A DNA stretch of 64,000 bases from Candidatus Peribacteria bacterium (GTDB taxonomy: Bacteria > Patescibacteriota > Gracilibacteria > Peribacterales > Peribacteraceae), in NCBI GenBank assembly GCA_018652265.1, contig JABICL010000034.1, forward strand, positions 1 through 64,000, given 5' to 3'. The position numbers were made by a program, and so were the translations under genes. Shown here in pieces: positions 27,165 through 37,400 of the stretch; positions within the stretch are counted from its first letter, which is position 1; every line of letters begins with the position of its first letter. Under the pieces are notes generated by a model that worked only from the letters and a program-made list of their open reading frames with translations, was not told the origin of the DNA and did not search any database.

Positions 27165-28454
27165 CTAAGTCCCTTCTTGCCAGCTTTCCAGATACTTTTT
27201 CTGTTCTTCAGTTAATTCATCGATAGTAGTATCCATCTCCATTAATTGAAGAGTAGAGATTGTTTGATCTACATCCTCTGGAAGAGAAATAACCTCGTTC
27301 TTCATATTCCCCTTATTCTTCACAATATATTCACAAGCAAGAGCTTGTCCGCAGAAGCTTAAGCTCATTACTTCAGAAGGATGACCTTCTGCTGAAGCTA
27401 GATTTACTAGTCTTCCTTCTCCTGCGACATATATAACTCGTCCATCTTTCATAAGGTATTCATCTAGGTAATGTCTTACACGTCTTTTTCTGCTTGCAAC
27501 ACCTTCTAGTGAATCTATATCAATCTCATTATCGAAATGACCAGAGTTTGCGAGGATAGCTCCGTCTTTCATAAGCTCAGTGTGCTCACTTCGAATTACA
27601 TGTAAGTTTCCTGTAACAGTTATAAATATCTCTCCAAGTGGAGCCGCTTCTTTCATTGGCATTACGCGGAAGCCATCCATCTTTGCTTGTAATGCACAGA
27701 ATGGATCTACTTCTGTAACTATTACATTTGCTCCAAGTCCTTTTGCTCTCATTGCACATCCCTTTCCGCAACTTCCGTATCCTGCAATTACCACAGTCTT
27801 TCCTGCAATTAGAATATTTGTAGATCTTATAATTCCATCAAATGTTGATTGTCCTGTTCCGTAGTAGTTATCAAAAAGATGTTTTGTTTTATTGTCATTT
27901 ACAGCGATCATAGGACATTCTAGAACTCCTTCTTTTACCATAGCGTCTAATCTAATTATTCCAGTCGTGGTTTCTTCGCATCCTCCTATTACTTTTGGAA
28001 GAGCATCTCGCCTCTTTGTGTGAAGCTCTGTGACCAGGTCACATCCATCATCTATTGTTATGTCTGGCGCTGAATCTATAACTGCATTTAAGAATTTATA
28101 GTAGTCATCGTCTGTTTCTCCTTTGTATGCCCAAACTAATACATTCTCTTCTTCAGCCAGAGCTGCTGCAATATCGTCTTGTGTACTTAGTGGGTTACAT
28201 CCTGTTATTGCGATTTTTGCTCCACCTGCAACTAGCGTTCTTACCAAGACTCCAGTTTCTTTTGTTACATGAAGTGCCATTCCTATAGTTAGTCCGCTAA
28301 ATGGTTTTTCTTTTGCGAATCTTTCTTTTATTTTCATAAGTGCACCCATGCGTTTTTCTGCGATTTCTAGATTTAGACGTCCTTGTTCTGCAAGGCTAGG
28401 ATCTGCGACGTGTGACATAATTTTTGTTGGGGGTTCGGATATAAGTGTAGACAT
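27165..28454 (-). CDS. ahcY: Adenosylhomocysteinase
   Basis: 429 aa; VAVNDNKTKHLFDNYYGTGQSTFDGIIR, VVIAGYGSCGKGCAMRAKGLGANVIVTEVD, GHFDNEID. Confidence 0.97.
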   Translation of the reverse strand: MSTLISEPPTKIMSHVADPSLAEQGRLNLEIAEKRMGALMKIKERFAKEKPFSGLTIGMALHVTKETGVLVRTLVAGGAKIAITGCNPLSTQDDIAAALAEEENVLVWAYKGETDDDYYKFLNAVIDSAPDITIDDGCDLVTELHTKRRDALPKVIGGCEETTTGIIRLDAMVKEGVLECPMIAVNDNKTKHLFDNYYGTGQSTFDGIIRSTNILIAGKTVVIAGYGSCGKGCAMRAKGLGANVIVTEVDPFCALQAKMDGFRVMPMKEAAPLGEIFITVTGNLHVIRSEHTELMKDGAILANSGHFDNEIDIDSLEGVASRKRRVRHYLDEYLMKDGRVIYVAGEGRLVNLASAEGHPSEVMSLSFCGQALACEYIVKNKGNMKNEVISLPEDVDQTISTLQLMEMDTTIDELTEEQKKYLESWQEGT

Positions 28455-28546
28455 AGTTTTGAGAAAAAAGTGATTATTTGCGCATAATATAGCAAAGAAT
28501 GGATATTAATTTAATGTGTAAGAGAAAATTCACGCATGGTTGATAT

Positions 28547-28672
28547 GAGGATGGAAAGGATTTAAACGATTTAAAGGAGTAAAAGGAAATATCATTATTA
28601 TCAGATATGAGCGAATCCTCTTAATCCTTTCATTCTTTTCCATCTTTTCACTCCTTCTCGCCTTCTTGTTTC
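28547..28672. repeat. Period-9 inverted repeat element
   Basis: Left arm GGAAAGGAT TTAAACGAT TTAAAGGAG TAAAAGGAA; right arm TCCTCTTAA TCCTTTCAT TCTTTTCCA TCTTTTCAC TCCTTCTCG. Confidence 0.75.
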
Positions 28673-28743
28673 CCTAATTTCCCCCATTTTTCTTGCGGAC
28701 ATACAGCAATGGGTGTAAAGTAAGCTCAACAGTAAGAAATGAT

Positions 28744-28776
28744 CAGTATCAGGATTTACCTGATGCTGGTTTTTTG
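28744..28776 (+). terminator. Intrinsic-terminator-like hairpin in the nusA leader
   Basis: CAGTATCAGG-ATTTA-CCTGATGCTG followed by GTTTTTTG, about 30 nt before the nusA ATG. Confidence 0.7.
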
Positions 28777-28805
28777 TTTTACCTATATCCATTACTATTG
28801 TAATC

Positions 28806-30182
28806 ATGAAATCATCATTCATAGCAGCAATTAATCAAATATGTGCAGAGAAAAATGTGGCGGCAGATGAAGTGCTAGAAGCTGTAAAGCAAGCTATAGC
28901 TACTGCATATAGAAAAGACTTTGGAAACAAAGAACAAGAGATCAGAGTTGTTCTTCGTGAAGATCAAGATATGCCAAGCATTCTTTTGGTAAAAGAAGTT
29001 GTAGAAGAAGTAGAAAATGAAAATATAGAAATTTCTGTAGAAGATGCTGGAAGACTAAAACCAGATGCTGCGGCTGGAGATGAAATAGAAATAGATGTAA
29101 CTCCAGAACAATATGGAAGAATTGCAGCACAAGCAGCTAAACAAGTTATTGTTCAGAAGATACATGAGGCAGAAAAGAAGGCAGTATATGAAATGTTCAA
29201 AGACAGAGAAGATGAACTTCTAACTGCTAGTGTTACAAAGGTAGAACCAAACTGGGTAACTCTAGAAATAGAAGGCAGTGCAGTTTCTCTTCCATGGAGA
29301 GAACAAATTCCTGGCGAGCATTACTACACAGGAAAAAGAATTCGTGTGTATTTAGATAAAGTTGAATTCACAAGCAAAGGTCCACAACTAAAGATTTCTA
29401 GAACTCATCCAAACTTAGTAAAAAGACTACTTGAACTTGAAATCCCAGAAATAAGAAATGGTGATGTAAAGATAAAAGCGATTGCTAGAGACTCAGGATT
29501 CAGAAGCAAAGTAGCAGTTACAAGTGATGATCCAAGAGTAGATCCTATTGGTGCTTGTGTAGGACAGAAGGGAGTTCGTATTCGATCTGTTATGGAAGAA
29601 TTAAATGGAGAAAGAGTAGATATGATTGAATGGTCAGCTGATTCTATTAGGCTTATATCTACAGCGCTTCAGCCAGCATCTATTGCTGCAGTAATTATTG
29701 TGAATGATTCAGAATATGAAGATGAAGAGGGGAGAGCAGTCAAAAAGCGTGCTGCAGTTTTTGTAGAAGAAGCACAACGTCCACTTGCAATAGGTAAGAA
29801 AGGACAAAATATTCACTTAGCAACTCAGCTTACAGGTTATGAATTAGATATGTACGATTACGATGAGCTGCCTAAGTTCCAAGCAAAACTTGCAGAAGTG
29901 CGTGGCGAAGAACCTAAGGTGACTGTGTTTGTAAATGAAGATGGAGAGGAGCTTGAAGAACCTAAGACTATGGAGGAGGCAGTAAATAATGATGTTCAGG
30001 AGGAAGTAGTTGATAGTTCCGAAAAAGAAATCAAGGAAAGCGAAGAAGTCGAGGAAATCAAGGAGGAGGAAAAAGCTGAAGAAGAAAATGCTGAAGCCAA
30101 GCAAGTAGAAAAGGTTGAAGCCTCAGAGGATTCTGAATCTGAGGAAAAAGATGAAGGTGAGCCTGAGAATGACAAGGGCTAA
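28806..30182 (+). CDS. nusA: Transcription termination/antitermination protein NusA
   Basis: 458 aa; N-terminal domain, S1, KH regions (DPIGACVGQKGVRIRSVMEELNGERVDMIEW; AIGKKGQNIHLATQLTGYELDM), acidic tail. Confidence 0.97.
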   Translation: MKSSFIAAINQICAEKNVAADEVLEAVKQAIATAYRKDFGNKEQEIRVVLREDQDMPSILLVKEVVEEVENENIEISVEDAGRLKPDAAAGDEIEIDVTPEQYGRIAAQAAKQVIVQKIHEAEKKAVYEMFKDREDELLTASVTKVEPNWVTLEIEGSAVSLPWREQIPGEHYYTGKRIRVYLDKVEFTSKGPQLKISRTHPNLVKRLLELEIPEIRNGDVKIKAIARDSGFRSKVAVTSDDPRVDPIGACVGQKGVRIRSVMEELNGERVDMIEWSADSIRLISTALQPASIAAVIIVNDSEYEDEEGRAVKKRAAVFVEEAQRPLAIGKKGQNIHLATQLTGYELDMYDYDELPKFQAKLAEVRGEEPKVTVFVNEDGEELEEPKTMEEAVNNDVQEEVVDSSEKEIKESEEVEEIKEEEKAEEENAEAKQVEKVEASEDSESEEKDEGEPENDKG

Positions 30183-30212
30183 CCACTAATCGCTAGCCAC
30201 TAACCACTCGTC
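30180..30212. repeat. Short period-7 element filling the nusA-tsaB gap
   Basis: TAACCACTAATCGCTAGCCACTAACCACTCGTCA overlaps both stop codons. Confidence 0.8.
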
Positions 30213-30813
30213 AAGCTTCTCTTCCATACCACGGCATCAAAATAGCTTTCGAATATTTAAGAGAAGAAAGAGTCCCAGGCAACACATCTTTAATATTAGA
30301 TAATTTTCCAGAATCCATTTGTGTGCAATTTACGAGAATGTCTTTATGTTCTTGTATAAGTTCTCCAATGTATTCTCCCTGTAAACCAGAGACATCTCTT
30401 ATATCCATCAGGGCAACAGGGGTTGATGTTCCATTTTCTCCAAAGCCCTTTACAAATAACTCAGCTCTTCTAGTTGAGTGTAGCCATAAAAATGGTTTAT
30501 CAAAATCTTTAATTCTTGATGTGCATAAGTCACTCAGATGAATTCCTGCAGCAGGAATTTTAAGTGAATAAGAAAGCGTATTTGCAACTGCAATTCCAGT
30601 TCGAAGGCTGGTAAAGCCACCAGGCCCTATGGCGCATGCAATTTGATCTAGGTCTTTGTATTCCAAATTATTCAAATCAAGTATTTCTTCTATCTTTGGC
30701 ATAATCTCCTCATTGCCATGTGTAGGTAGATCACAAATGGATAGAGTTGCTTCCTCTGTGCACAGAGCAAGGAAATTTGGATTGCTGGCCGTATTTATGA
30801 ATAAAGTGTGCAT
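30211..30813 (-). CDS. tsaB: tRNA threonylcarbamoyladenosine biosynthesis protein TsaB
   Basis: FINTASNPNFLAL, IACAIGPGGFTSLRTGIAVANTLSYSLKIP. Confidence 0.9.
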   Translation of the reverse strand: MHTLFINTASNPNFLALCTEEATLSICDLPTHGNEEIMPKIEEILDLNNLEYKDLDQIACAIGPGGFTSLRTGIAVANTLSYSLKIPAAGIHLSDLCTSRIKDFDKPFLWLHSTRRAELFVKGFGENGTSTPVALMDIRDVSGLQGEYIGELIQEHKDILVNCTQMDSGKLSNIKDVLPGTLSSLKYSKAILMPWYGREA

Positions 30814-30855
30814 TTACTTTCCATGAGGTATCAGTCAGTGTGACAATGTAGCAAC

Positions 30856-31731
30856 ATGACCACCAAGTTATCCATCATAATTCCGACTTATAATCGTACA
30901 AACATCTTGCGAAATTGTTTAGATTGTATTGCAAATCAAACATTCAAAGATTTTGAGGTCATTGTCGTAAGCGATGGGCCAGATGAAAAAACGGCAGAAA
31001 TGTTCCAGGGACTTGAATGGCCATTTGAGATTCAATATTTTTCTATTCCAAAAAGTCAGCAGGGAGTGTGTAGAAATAGGGCAGTAGAAAAAGCAAAAGG
31101 AGAATATGTATTACTTATAGGTGATGATTTCTTCTTAGCTCCTGATGCATGCGAGAGTCATATGCGGGCGCATGAATCAGAGGCAGCAAGAGAAGAGGGA
31201 GACAGTAAAAGGCCAATTGCAGTGCTTGGATTTAGCACTTGGGATCCATCTATAAATCCAACATCTCTTATGAGGTGGATAGAGAGCAATGGAATACAAT
31301 TTGGTTATCCAAAGATAAAAAAGTATGAGCAGGATTTTATTCCAGAGGACATTCAACACTTTTTTACTTACACAAGTAACATCAGTCTTCCTGCCAAAGT
31401 TTTATATCAAAATAAATTCTTGGAAGATGTTTCTATGTATGGATGGGAAGATATGGAATGGGGACTTAGATTAAAAGAAGAGGAAATAGATTTATTTTAT
31501 GAGCCAGGAGCAAAAGCTTATCATCATCACCCATTTACAAATCGTGAAATATGGGAGAGATCTAGATTAATTGGTGCTTCTGCAAAAGAAATAGAAAAAA
31601 TGGTTCCAGGCGCTTCGTTCACTCCAAAAGGATTTAAGCTAATTGCATATTTCCTGAATGCACTTCTGCCAACTCGTATGGGAAAACATAGAAGGCAGTT
31701 TTTGAAGGGAATATTTAGTGTGTCATCCTGA
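30856..31731 (+). CDS. Family 2 glycosyltransferase
   Basis: KLSIIIPTYNRTNILRNCLDCIANQTFKDFEVIVVSDGP, GDDFFLAPD. Confidence 0.92.
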   Translation: MTTKLSIIIPTYNRTNILRNCLDCIANQTFKDFEVIVVSDGPDEKTAEMFQGLEWPFEIQYFSIPKSQQGVCRNRAVEKAKGEYVLLIGDDFFLAPDACESHMRAHESEAAREEGDSKRPIAVLGFSTWDPSINPTSLMRWIESNGIQFGYPKIKKYEQDFIPEDIQHFFTYTSNISLPAKVLYQNKFLEDVSMYGWEDMEWGLRLKEEEIDLFYEPGAKAYHHHPFTNREIWERSRLIGASAKEIEKMVPGASFTPKGFKLIAYFLNALLPTRMGKHRRQFLKGIFSVSS

Positions 31732-31809
31732 GGAGTCCGCCCACAGGCGGACGTCTCGAAGGACATAACATGCTTCGAGATGTCGCTTCACTCCTCCTCA
31801 GCATGACAC
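31720..31809. repeat. Palindromic repeat (GTGTCATCCTGAGGAG...CTCCTCAGCATGACAC)
   Basis: 16-bp terminal arms with one mismatch; overlaps the glycosyltransferase stop codon. Confidence 0.9.
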
Positions 31810-31814
31810 GCAAA

Positions 31815-32582
31815 TTAGGACACTTCAGACAACTCCCTAATCTTGGTTTTAACATCCTCATCTCTAGGATCTAGCCTATTTATTTCGTTATAAGCAACTT
31901 GTGCTCCTTCTCTGTCTCCGAGTTGTAGGTGGCACTCTGCAAGAAGCCTCAAGAGTCCTATGTCTTTTGTAAGTGACTGAGATGCTTTTTTAAGTAGTGG
32001 GACAGCCTCTTCAAATCTTTTTGCTGCGATACATGCTCTTCCAAGGTTATAGCTCCTATCTGGATTTTGCGGATCTAGATTGAGAGATTCTTGATAAGCG
32101 TGACATGAATCGGTGTATTTTTTTTGTTTATAGAATGTAAGGCCAAGATTTGAATATAATTCAGGGCTTTTATTGCCAGTTAGAAGCTCTGTGTATAAGG
32201 CTTCCGCCTTTGGTTCCATGCCTGTTTCTAGATAAACCTTTGCAAGCTTGGTTTTTACCTCTCTATCTTCATGATTCACTGTTAGAGCTTTTATAAGCTC
32301 TTTTTCTGCTCCTTCATAATCTTGTTTTGCAAGTGAGCGATCCGCATCTCGAATAAGAGTTCTCACTTCTTGTAATTCAATAGCTCTAGCCCGTGGAGAT
32401 TTGAAAGCTTTGTCGGTAGGTGTATCTGGGATTAGTTTTACATTTCTCTCTTCTGCATCCGAAAGCCCTTTTTTTACTGAGCGAACGACCCTTCTCACAT
32501 TTCTACTTCGGAGTATTCCTCTGAACATAAAAACCAAGAATATTCCTGTTGCCGATACAATCATTACTGCGAGATAGACCAT
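31815..32582 (-). CDS. Membrane-anchored TPR protein
   Basis: N-terminal TM segment MVYLAVMIVSATGIFLVFMF; repeated TPR patterns; start reset to Met at 32582, just after the upstream stop. Confidence 0.85.
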   Translation of the reverse strand: MVYLAVMIVSATGIFLVFMFRGILRSRNVRRVVRSVKKGLSDAEERNVKLIPDTPTDKAFKSPRARAIELQEVRTLIRDADRSLAKQDYEGAEKELIKALTVNHEDREVKTKLAKVYLETGMEPKAEALYTELLTGNKSPELYSNLGLTFYKQKKYTDSCHAYQESLNLDPQNPDRSYNLGRACIAAKRFEEAVPLLKKASQSLTKDIGLLRLLAECHLQLGDREGAQVAYNEINRLDPRDEDVKTKIRELSEVS

Positions 32583-32583
32583 T

Positions 32584-33582
32584 TTATATGTGGGAAGATT
32601 TAGAAGAACATTGTAATGCAGTTTGCACTGCAAGGAGATCCTTATGTGTATTAGATTTTAGTGTGTGAAGTATAGGGAATAAACATTTGAGCATTCTCAG
32701 TGCATTATCAACTTCGGTGGAATTTTCGGATTTGAGTTTCTTTTGTAAATGCAAAAATACGTACTGCATAAAAATTTCCGATTTAGGATCTTTATAAGAT
32801 GCGGATGCTTTTTTGAATCTATCCAATGCAGAATTTGTTTCTACAAATTGTTCTGCGTCTATATGAGCTTGTCTTAGGGTTCTAAGAAGGGATGTATCTT
32901 CTTTGCATCTAAAAAGTATTCCAGGCCTTCCTTGTGCTATATGAGATAGAAATCTTTGATCTTCTTCGGAGAATGTATCTAGCATGGGAGACATTTCTTC
33001 CTCAGACAGTGGATAAAATCGAATTATTCGCATTCTGGAAGCCACAGTGTCTGGTATAGAGTTAAGGTTTTCGGTTGTTAGACAAAAAACAACATGCTTT
33101 GGAGGTTCTTCTAAAATCTTTAAGAATGAGTTTGCTGCTGTGTTATGCATGCGTTCAATTGAGCGCATTAAACAACATGTTCTTCCTGTTTGTGACGTTT
33201 CATGAAGTCTTTCTTGTATTGAGCGAATATCGTCTATTCCTATCACATTGGTTTTTGCCTTTGCCTTTGCGCGATGTTCTTGAGTGACATTCGAAGACAT
33301 TGAGATTGTTTTCCAATCAGTACATTTATCTTCCATCCATAATTTATCCAAAGTGATTAGATCTGGATGCATGTTTTTATCTATCAAATGCTCTGCATCC
33401 AATACACTTGTGTCGGTTTTGTCTGTTAATAATTTTTTGGCAAACCATTTAGCGATTGTAAATTTCCCCAGGTCTTTATCTCCTGCAAATAAATACGCAT
33501 GTGACACATTATTTTTTGCAAGATCCTGCAATATGGCCTCTCGTTGTTTCGAGTGCCCAATAATGGACGAAGAAGATGGCAT
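32584..33582 (-). CDS. DNA polymerase III delta-prime-like subunit
   Basis: IIGHSKQREAILQDLAKNNVSHAYLFAGDKDLGKFTIAKWFAKKLL; AANSFLKILEEPPKHVVFCLTTENLNSIPDTVASRMRI. Confidence 0.9.
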   Translation of the reverse strand: MPSSSSIIGHSKQREAILQDLAKNNVSHAYLFAGDKDLGKFTIAKWFAKKLLTDKTDTSVLDAEHLIDKNMHPDLITLDKLWMEDKCTDWKTISMSSNVTQEHRAKAKAKTNVIGIDDIRSIQERLHETSQTGRTCCLMRSIERMHNTAANSFLKILEEPPKHVVFCLTTENLNSIPDTVASRMRIIRFYPLSEEEMSPMLDTFSEEDQRFLSHIAQGRPGILFRCKEDTSLLRTLRQAHIDAEQFVETNSALDRFKKASASYKDPKSEIFMQYVFLHLQKKLKSENSTEVDNALRMLKCLFPILHTLKSNTHKDLLAVQTALQCSSKSSHI

Positions 33583-33586
33583 CTAG

Positions 33587-33838
33587 CTATTTGCGGAAGG
33601 CAATCAGTCCCATAAAGCGAGATCTTTCTACAGCTTTGCGTAAAGATTTTTGATGCTTTAAGCAAACTCCAGTGTAATAACGCTTCTTTATATTCCCAAA
33701 GTAGTCAGTAAAGTTCTTTAGAGTGGGGAAATCGGCCCAACTTATGTTGATTACTCCTGCTTTGCAAAATGGACATGGCCTACTTCCTGGAAGCTTCTTC
33801 TGATCTGAGCCTGTGAATGGTGAAATTACTTTTGGCAT
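33587..33838 (-). CDS. rpsR: 30S ribosomal protein S18
   Basis: CPFC...DYFGNIKKRYYTGVCLKHQKSLRKAVERSRFMGLIAF. Confidence 0.93.
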   Translation of the reverse strand: MPKVISPFTGSDQKKLPGSRPCPFCKAGVINISWADFPTLKNFTDYFGNIKKRYYTGVCLKHQKSLRKAVERSRFMGLIAFRK

Positions 33839-33843
33839 TGTTC

Positions 33844-34401
33844 TTATAGGTTAAGGTCTTCGTCTGAAATAATTTCTTCTAACTTATCTTCTAAGTCCGG
33901 AGATGGCTCAGTGCTAGCCTCAGGAGCTTTCTCTGTTTTTTCTACTGCTGATGCCTTCTTGGAGACTTTCTTTATGATTTTCTTCTTTTCCTCTTCTGCC
34001 CTCTCTTCTTCTACTCTTTCCTTTTCTTCATCACGCTTCTCTAGCCATTCTTTGAACCATTTACCCCAATCTACTATTTCGAAATTCTTTGGAGTAGAAA
34101 TGATTATATGTCTGAGTAAGTTCTTCTCTAGCTTCAGAGAGTCGTCTATTTCTTTAATGTATTCTGGCTTTATTTCATAAACATATACGAAATATCTGCC
34201 TTGAGTATGTCCTTTTATTTTGTAGGCAAGTCCGCGTCTTCCCCATTCGTGTTTAGCAATTTGTTTGCCTCCTTTTTCTGTGAAGAATCCTTCTGAGTTT
34301 TTTATGCATTCAGAAGTTTCTTTATCAGAAATACTAGAGGGCAGAAGTATTGCACACTCGTATATGCGGGTTTCCTGTGATGTTGGAGTAATTGCGTTCA
34401 T
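33844..34401 (-). CDS. rpsF: 30S ribosomal protein S6 with charged C-terminal extension
   Basis: YECAILLPSSIS..., WGRRGLAYKIKGHTQGRYFVYVYE, EKNLLRHIIIS; start reset to 34401. Confidence 0.9.
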   Translation of the reverse strand: MNAITPTSQETRIYECAILLPSSISDKETSECIKNSEGFFTEKGGKQIAKHEWGRRGLAYKIKGHTQGRYFVYVYEIKPEYIKEIDDSLKLEKNLLRHIIISTPKNFEIVDWGKWFKEWLEKRDEEKERVEEERAEEEKKKIIKKVSKKASAVEKTEKAPEASTEPSPDLEDKLEEIISDEDLNL

Positions 34402-34484
34402 ATGATTTTTGGGCAAAGCACTGCTTAAGCAGCGAAATCGTGATGAGATTGTAACATAGTAATAATGAGGGGAAATCAAAAAGT

Positions 34485-37400
34485 ATGGAATATTTTGAGG
34501 TATCCTATGTGGGTATGTCACAGTTTTCACAGCATGAGGTTTATGAGAGGCATCGTCATATAAGGCGAGGCTCTTCTCGTGGTAAAAGCATTGGGATTTT
34601 TATAAAAAGGATTATTGGATGGATTCTTATGCAGATTGTGAAGCTCATAAAATGGTTTAAAAGCTCCAGATCAAAAGAGGAGCTATTTAAACGTGTATTC
34701 AAATTTGTATTCATATCAGGATCCTTATTTGCAGGGTTTATATTTGTATGGTTACTCTTTATATATCTAACACTTCCAAATGTAGATGAGGTTGGCGCAC
34801 TGTTTGCTGCAGAAAGCACAGTTATAACTGATAGACATGGAGAAGAGCTTTATAGAATCCACGGAGATGAAGACAGAACATTTGTCCCGCTTTCATATAT
34901 TTCAGATTTCGCTAAGCAGGCAACTATAGCCATAGAAGATGAAAGGTTCTATGAGCGAGGATGTTTTGACCCTAGGGCATTTACGAGAGCAGTGATAAGA
35001 AATCTAATAGGAGGATTTGGTTCACAAGGTGGATCTACTATTACTCAGCAATTTGCAAAGAATGCGATTATAGGATCAAGAAAAAAGAGAGTAACCAGAA
35101 AACTAAAGGAGTACATGCTTAGTTGTAAGCTCGAAGATAAATATTCGAAAGATGAAGTTTTAGAGCTTTACTTAAATAGAATTCCATATGGACATAATGC
35201 GCATGGCATAGAGCAGGCATCTAAAATTTATTTTGCTAAATCTTCTAGTGGTCTAACTCTTGCAGAGGCATCTGTGCTTGCAGCACTTCCTCAGCTGCCG
35301 TCATATTTAAATCCTTATGGAAAACATGTTCGAACTACTCTTTCGGAAGGTGGAAAAGATAGAATGATCAGAGGAAAGATAAAATCTTCTAGAGATATAA
35401 AAGATGAAGACTTTTGGTTGGGGCTTGCAGGCGAAAACTTTGATCTAGAAACTGGCGAACCCTTGGGTCCGGATGCTGGGACTGGAAATGTTCTATATAT
35501 AGGAGGTCGTACAGATCAGGTGCTTCGCAATATGCAAGATCAAGGATTTATATCAAATGAAGATAGAGAGTCTGCACTTTTTGATCTTCAAAATATTGCT
35601 TTCAAGAGAGCTCGAGAGAATATAAGGGCGCCACACTTCGTTCTCTTTGTAAGAGAAGAGATAAAAAAGATGCTAGCAGGACAATTTGATGAAGGATTCT
35701 TGGAGCGAGGTGGTCTTAAGGTAATTACGACACTAGATTACAACTTGCAAGAGATTGCAGAATCAATTGTTACTGAAATAGGGGATTTAAATATTGATCT
35801 ATATGGAGCTTACAATGCTGCACTACTCGCTATGGACCCATGGAAAGGAGAGGTTCTTGCTTATGTAGGAAATAGAGATTATTGGGATGAAGAAAACGAT
35901 GGAAATGTAGATATTATTCGTGCCCCTAGACAGCCAGGCTCTAGCTTTAAGCCATTTTCTTATGCAGCATCTTTTCTAAATGGATTTAATCCTGCAACTG
36001 TTCTTTATGATGTTCCTACAAAAATAGGAGAGGACGAACCAGAGAACTTCGATAGTAAATTCTTCGGCCCAATGACTATCCGAGATGCACTCGGAGCTTC
36101 TAGAAACATACCTGCAGCAAAATCATATTTTATGGCAGGAAGAGAAGATTCAATTGTTAATCTAGCTGCTGATATGGGAATTCCTACAGTGCGTGATAGA
36201 AGAGATGAATTATCAGAGGCTCGTGGTAGTGAATATAAATATGGTTGGCCTCTTTCTTTGGGCGCTGCAGAGATTCCACTTTTCGAGCTCGCACAAGGTT
36301 ATTCAACTTTTGCTCGCGAAGGAAAAGCATTAGATCCAACTTATTTACTTAGAATAGAGGATAGGCATGGCAATATTTTGTATGAAGCGACTGAAGAAAA
36401 AGAAGAAAGAGATGTTTTGGATCCCAGAGTTTCTTACATGATTACTTCTATATTGAGTGATGAAAGTGCACGGCCAGAAGAATACTGGAGACAGCAACTT
36501 TCTATACCAGGATATGAAACAGCTGCAAAAACTGGCACAAGTAATAAATGCTCAAAGAGAGATAACAAAGAGATAGAAGATGGACATGGTAGATGTCTAG
36601 AATCTGCGCCAGATAACACATGGACAATTGGATACACCCCTTTCCTTGTTGCTGGTGCATGGGGTGGCAATGCATCTGGAGGTACATTGTTTGCTAAGGC
36701 TTCGGGGTTAAATACAGCAAGTCCAATCTGGAGAAGATTTATGATCGCTGCTCACAAAAAAATAAATAAGGAAGGAGTAAGTGTAAATGATGATGGGAAA
36801 TTCAGTTTTGAAATTCCAGATGAATTAGAAAGTGCTCAGATTTCTAAGCTCTCAGGAAAATTAGCTTCGAAGTGCACTCCAGTTGAGTACAGAAAAGCAG
36901 ATATATTTATGAAAGGAGAAGCACCAAAAGAATTTGATACGGCTTGCGTCGAATCTGAAATAGATAAGCTGACAGGCCTTATTGCTTCGGACGAATGTCC
37001 ACAAGAAGCAAGAGAGCAAGGAAGTTTCTTTGATCCAAAAAGCATTATGCCAACCAGATGGCATACCTGGGAAAAAGATGTGCAGAATTGGGCCAAAGAT
37101 GTTTCTGCTGGAACAGGTAGTTCTTATTGGATAGAGACCCAAAATGAAGATGGAGAAATTTCGAAAAAATTCCGAGGAACTGGAGCATTTCTGCCTCTTC
37201 CTTTGCCACTTTTTCCAGATGACAAATGTACTTTGGACATCACTCCTGGAAGACTTATAAAACCAAGCGTGAGAATAAAGTTTCCATCTAATAATGGACT
37301 CGCAGCACTCCCTTCATTTATACCAAAGATAGATTACACAGTTGGGCATCAGGTTCGGGATGTAAGGTATGAGCTCGATGGAAGGCTAGTTTCTTTTGCT

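Noticed and set aside
28601-28822. 73 aa minus-strand ORF between ahcY and nusA
   Set aside because: Built from the period-9 repeat and nusA leader; no protein-like signature.
31720-31809. Palindrome as a simple rho-independent terminator of the GT2 gene
   Set aside because: No T-run follows the arms, and the sequence belongs to a dispersed repeat type; a termination role is possible but not supported by the classical signature.
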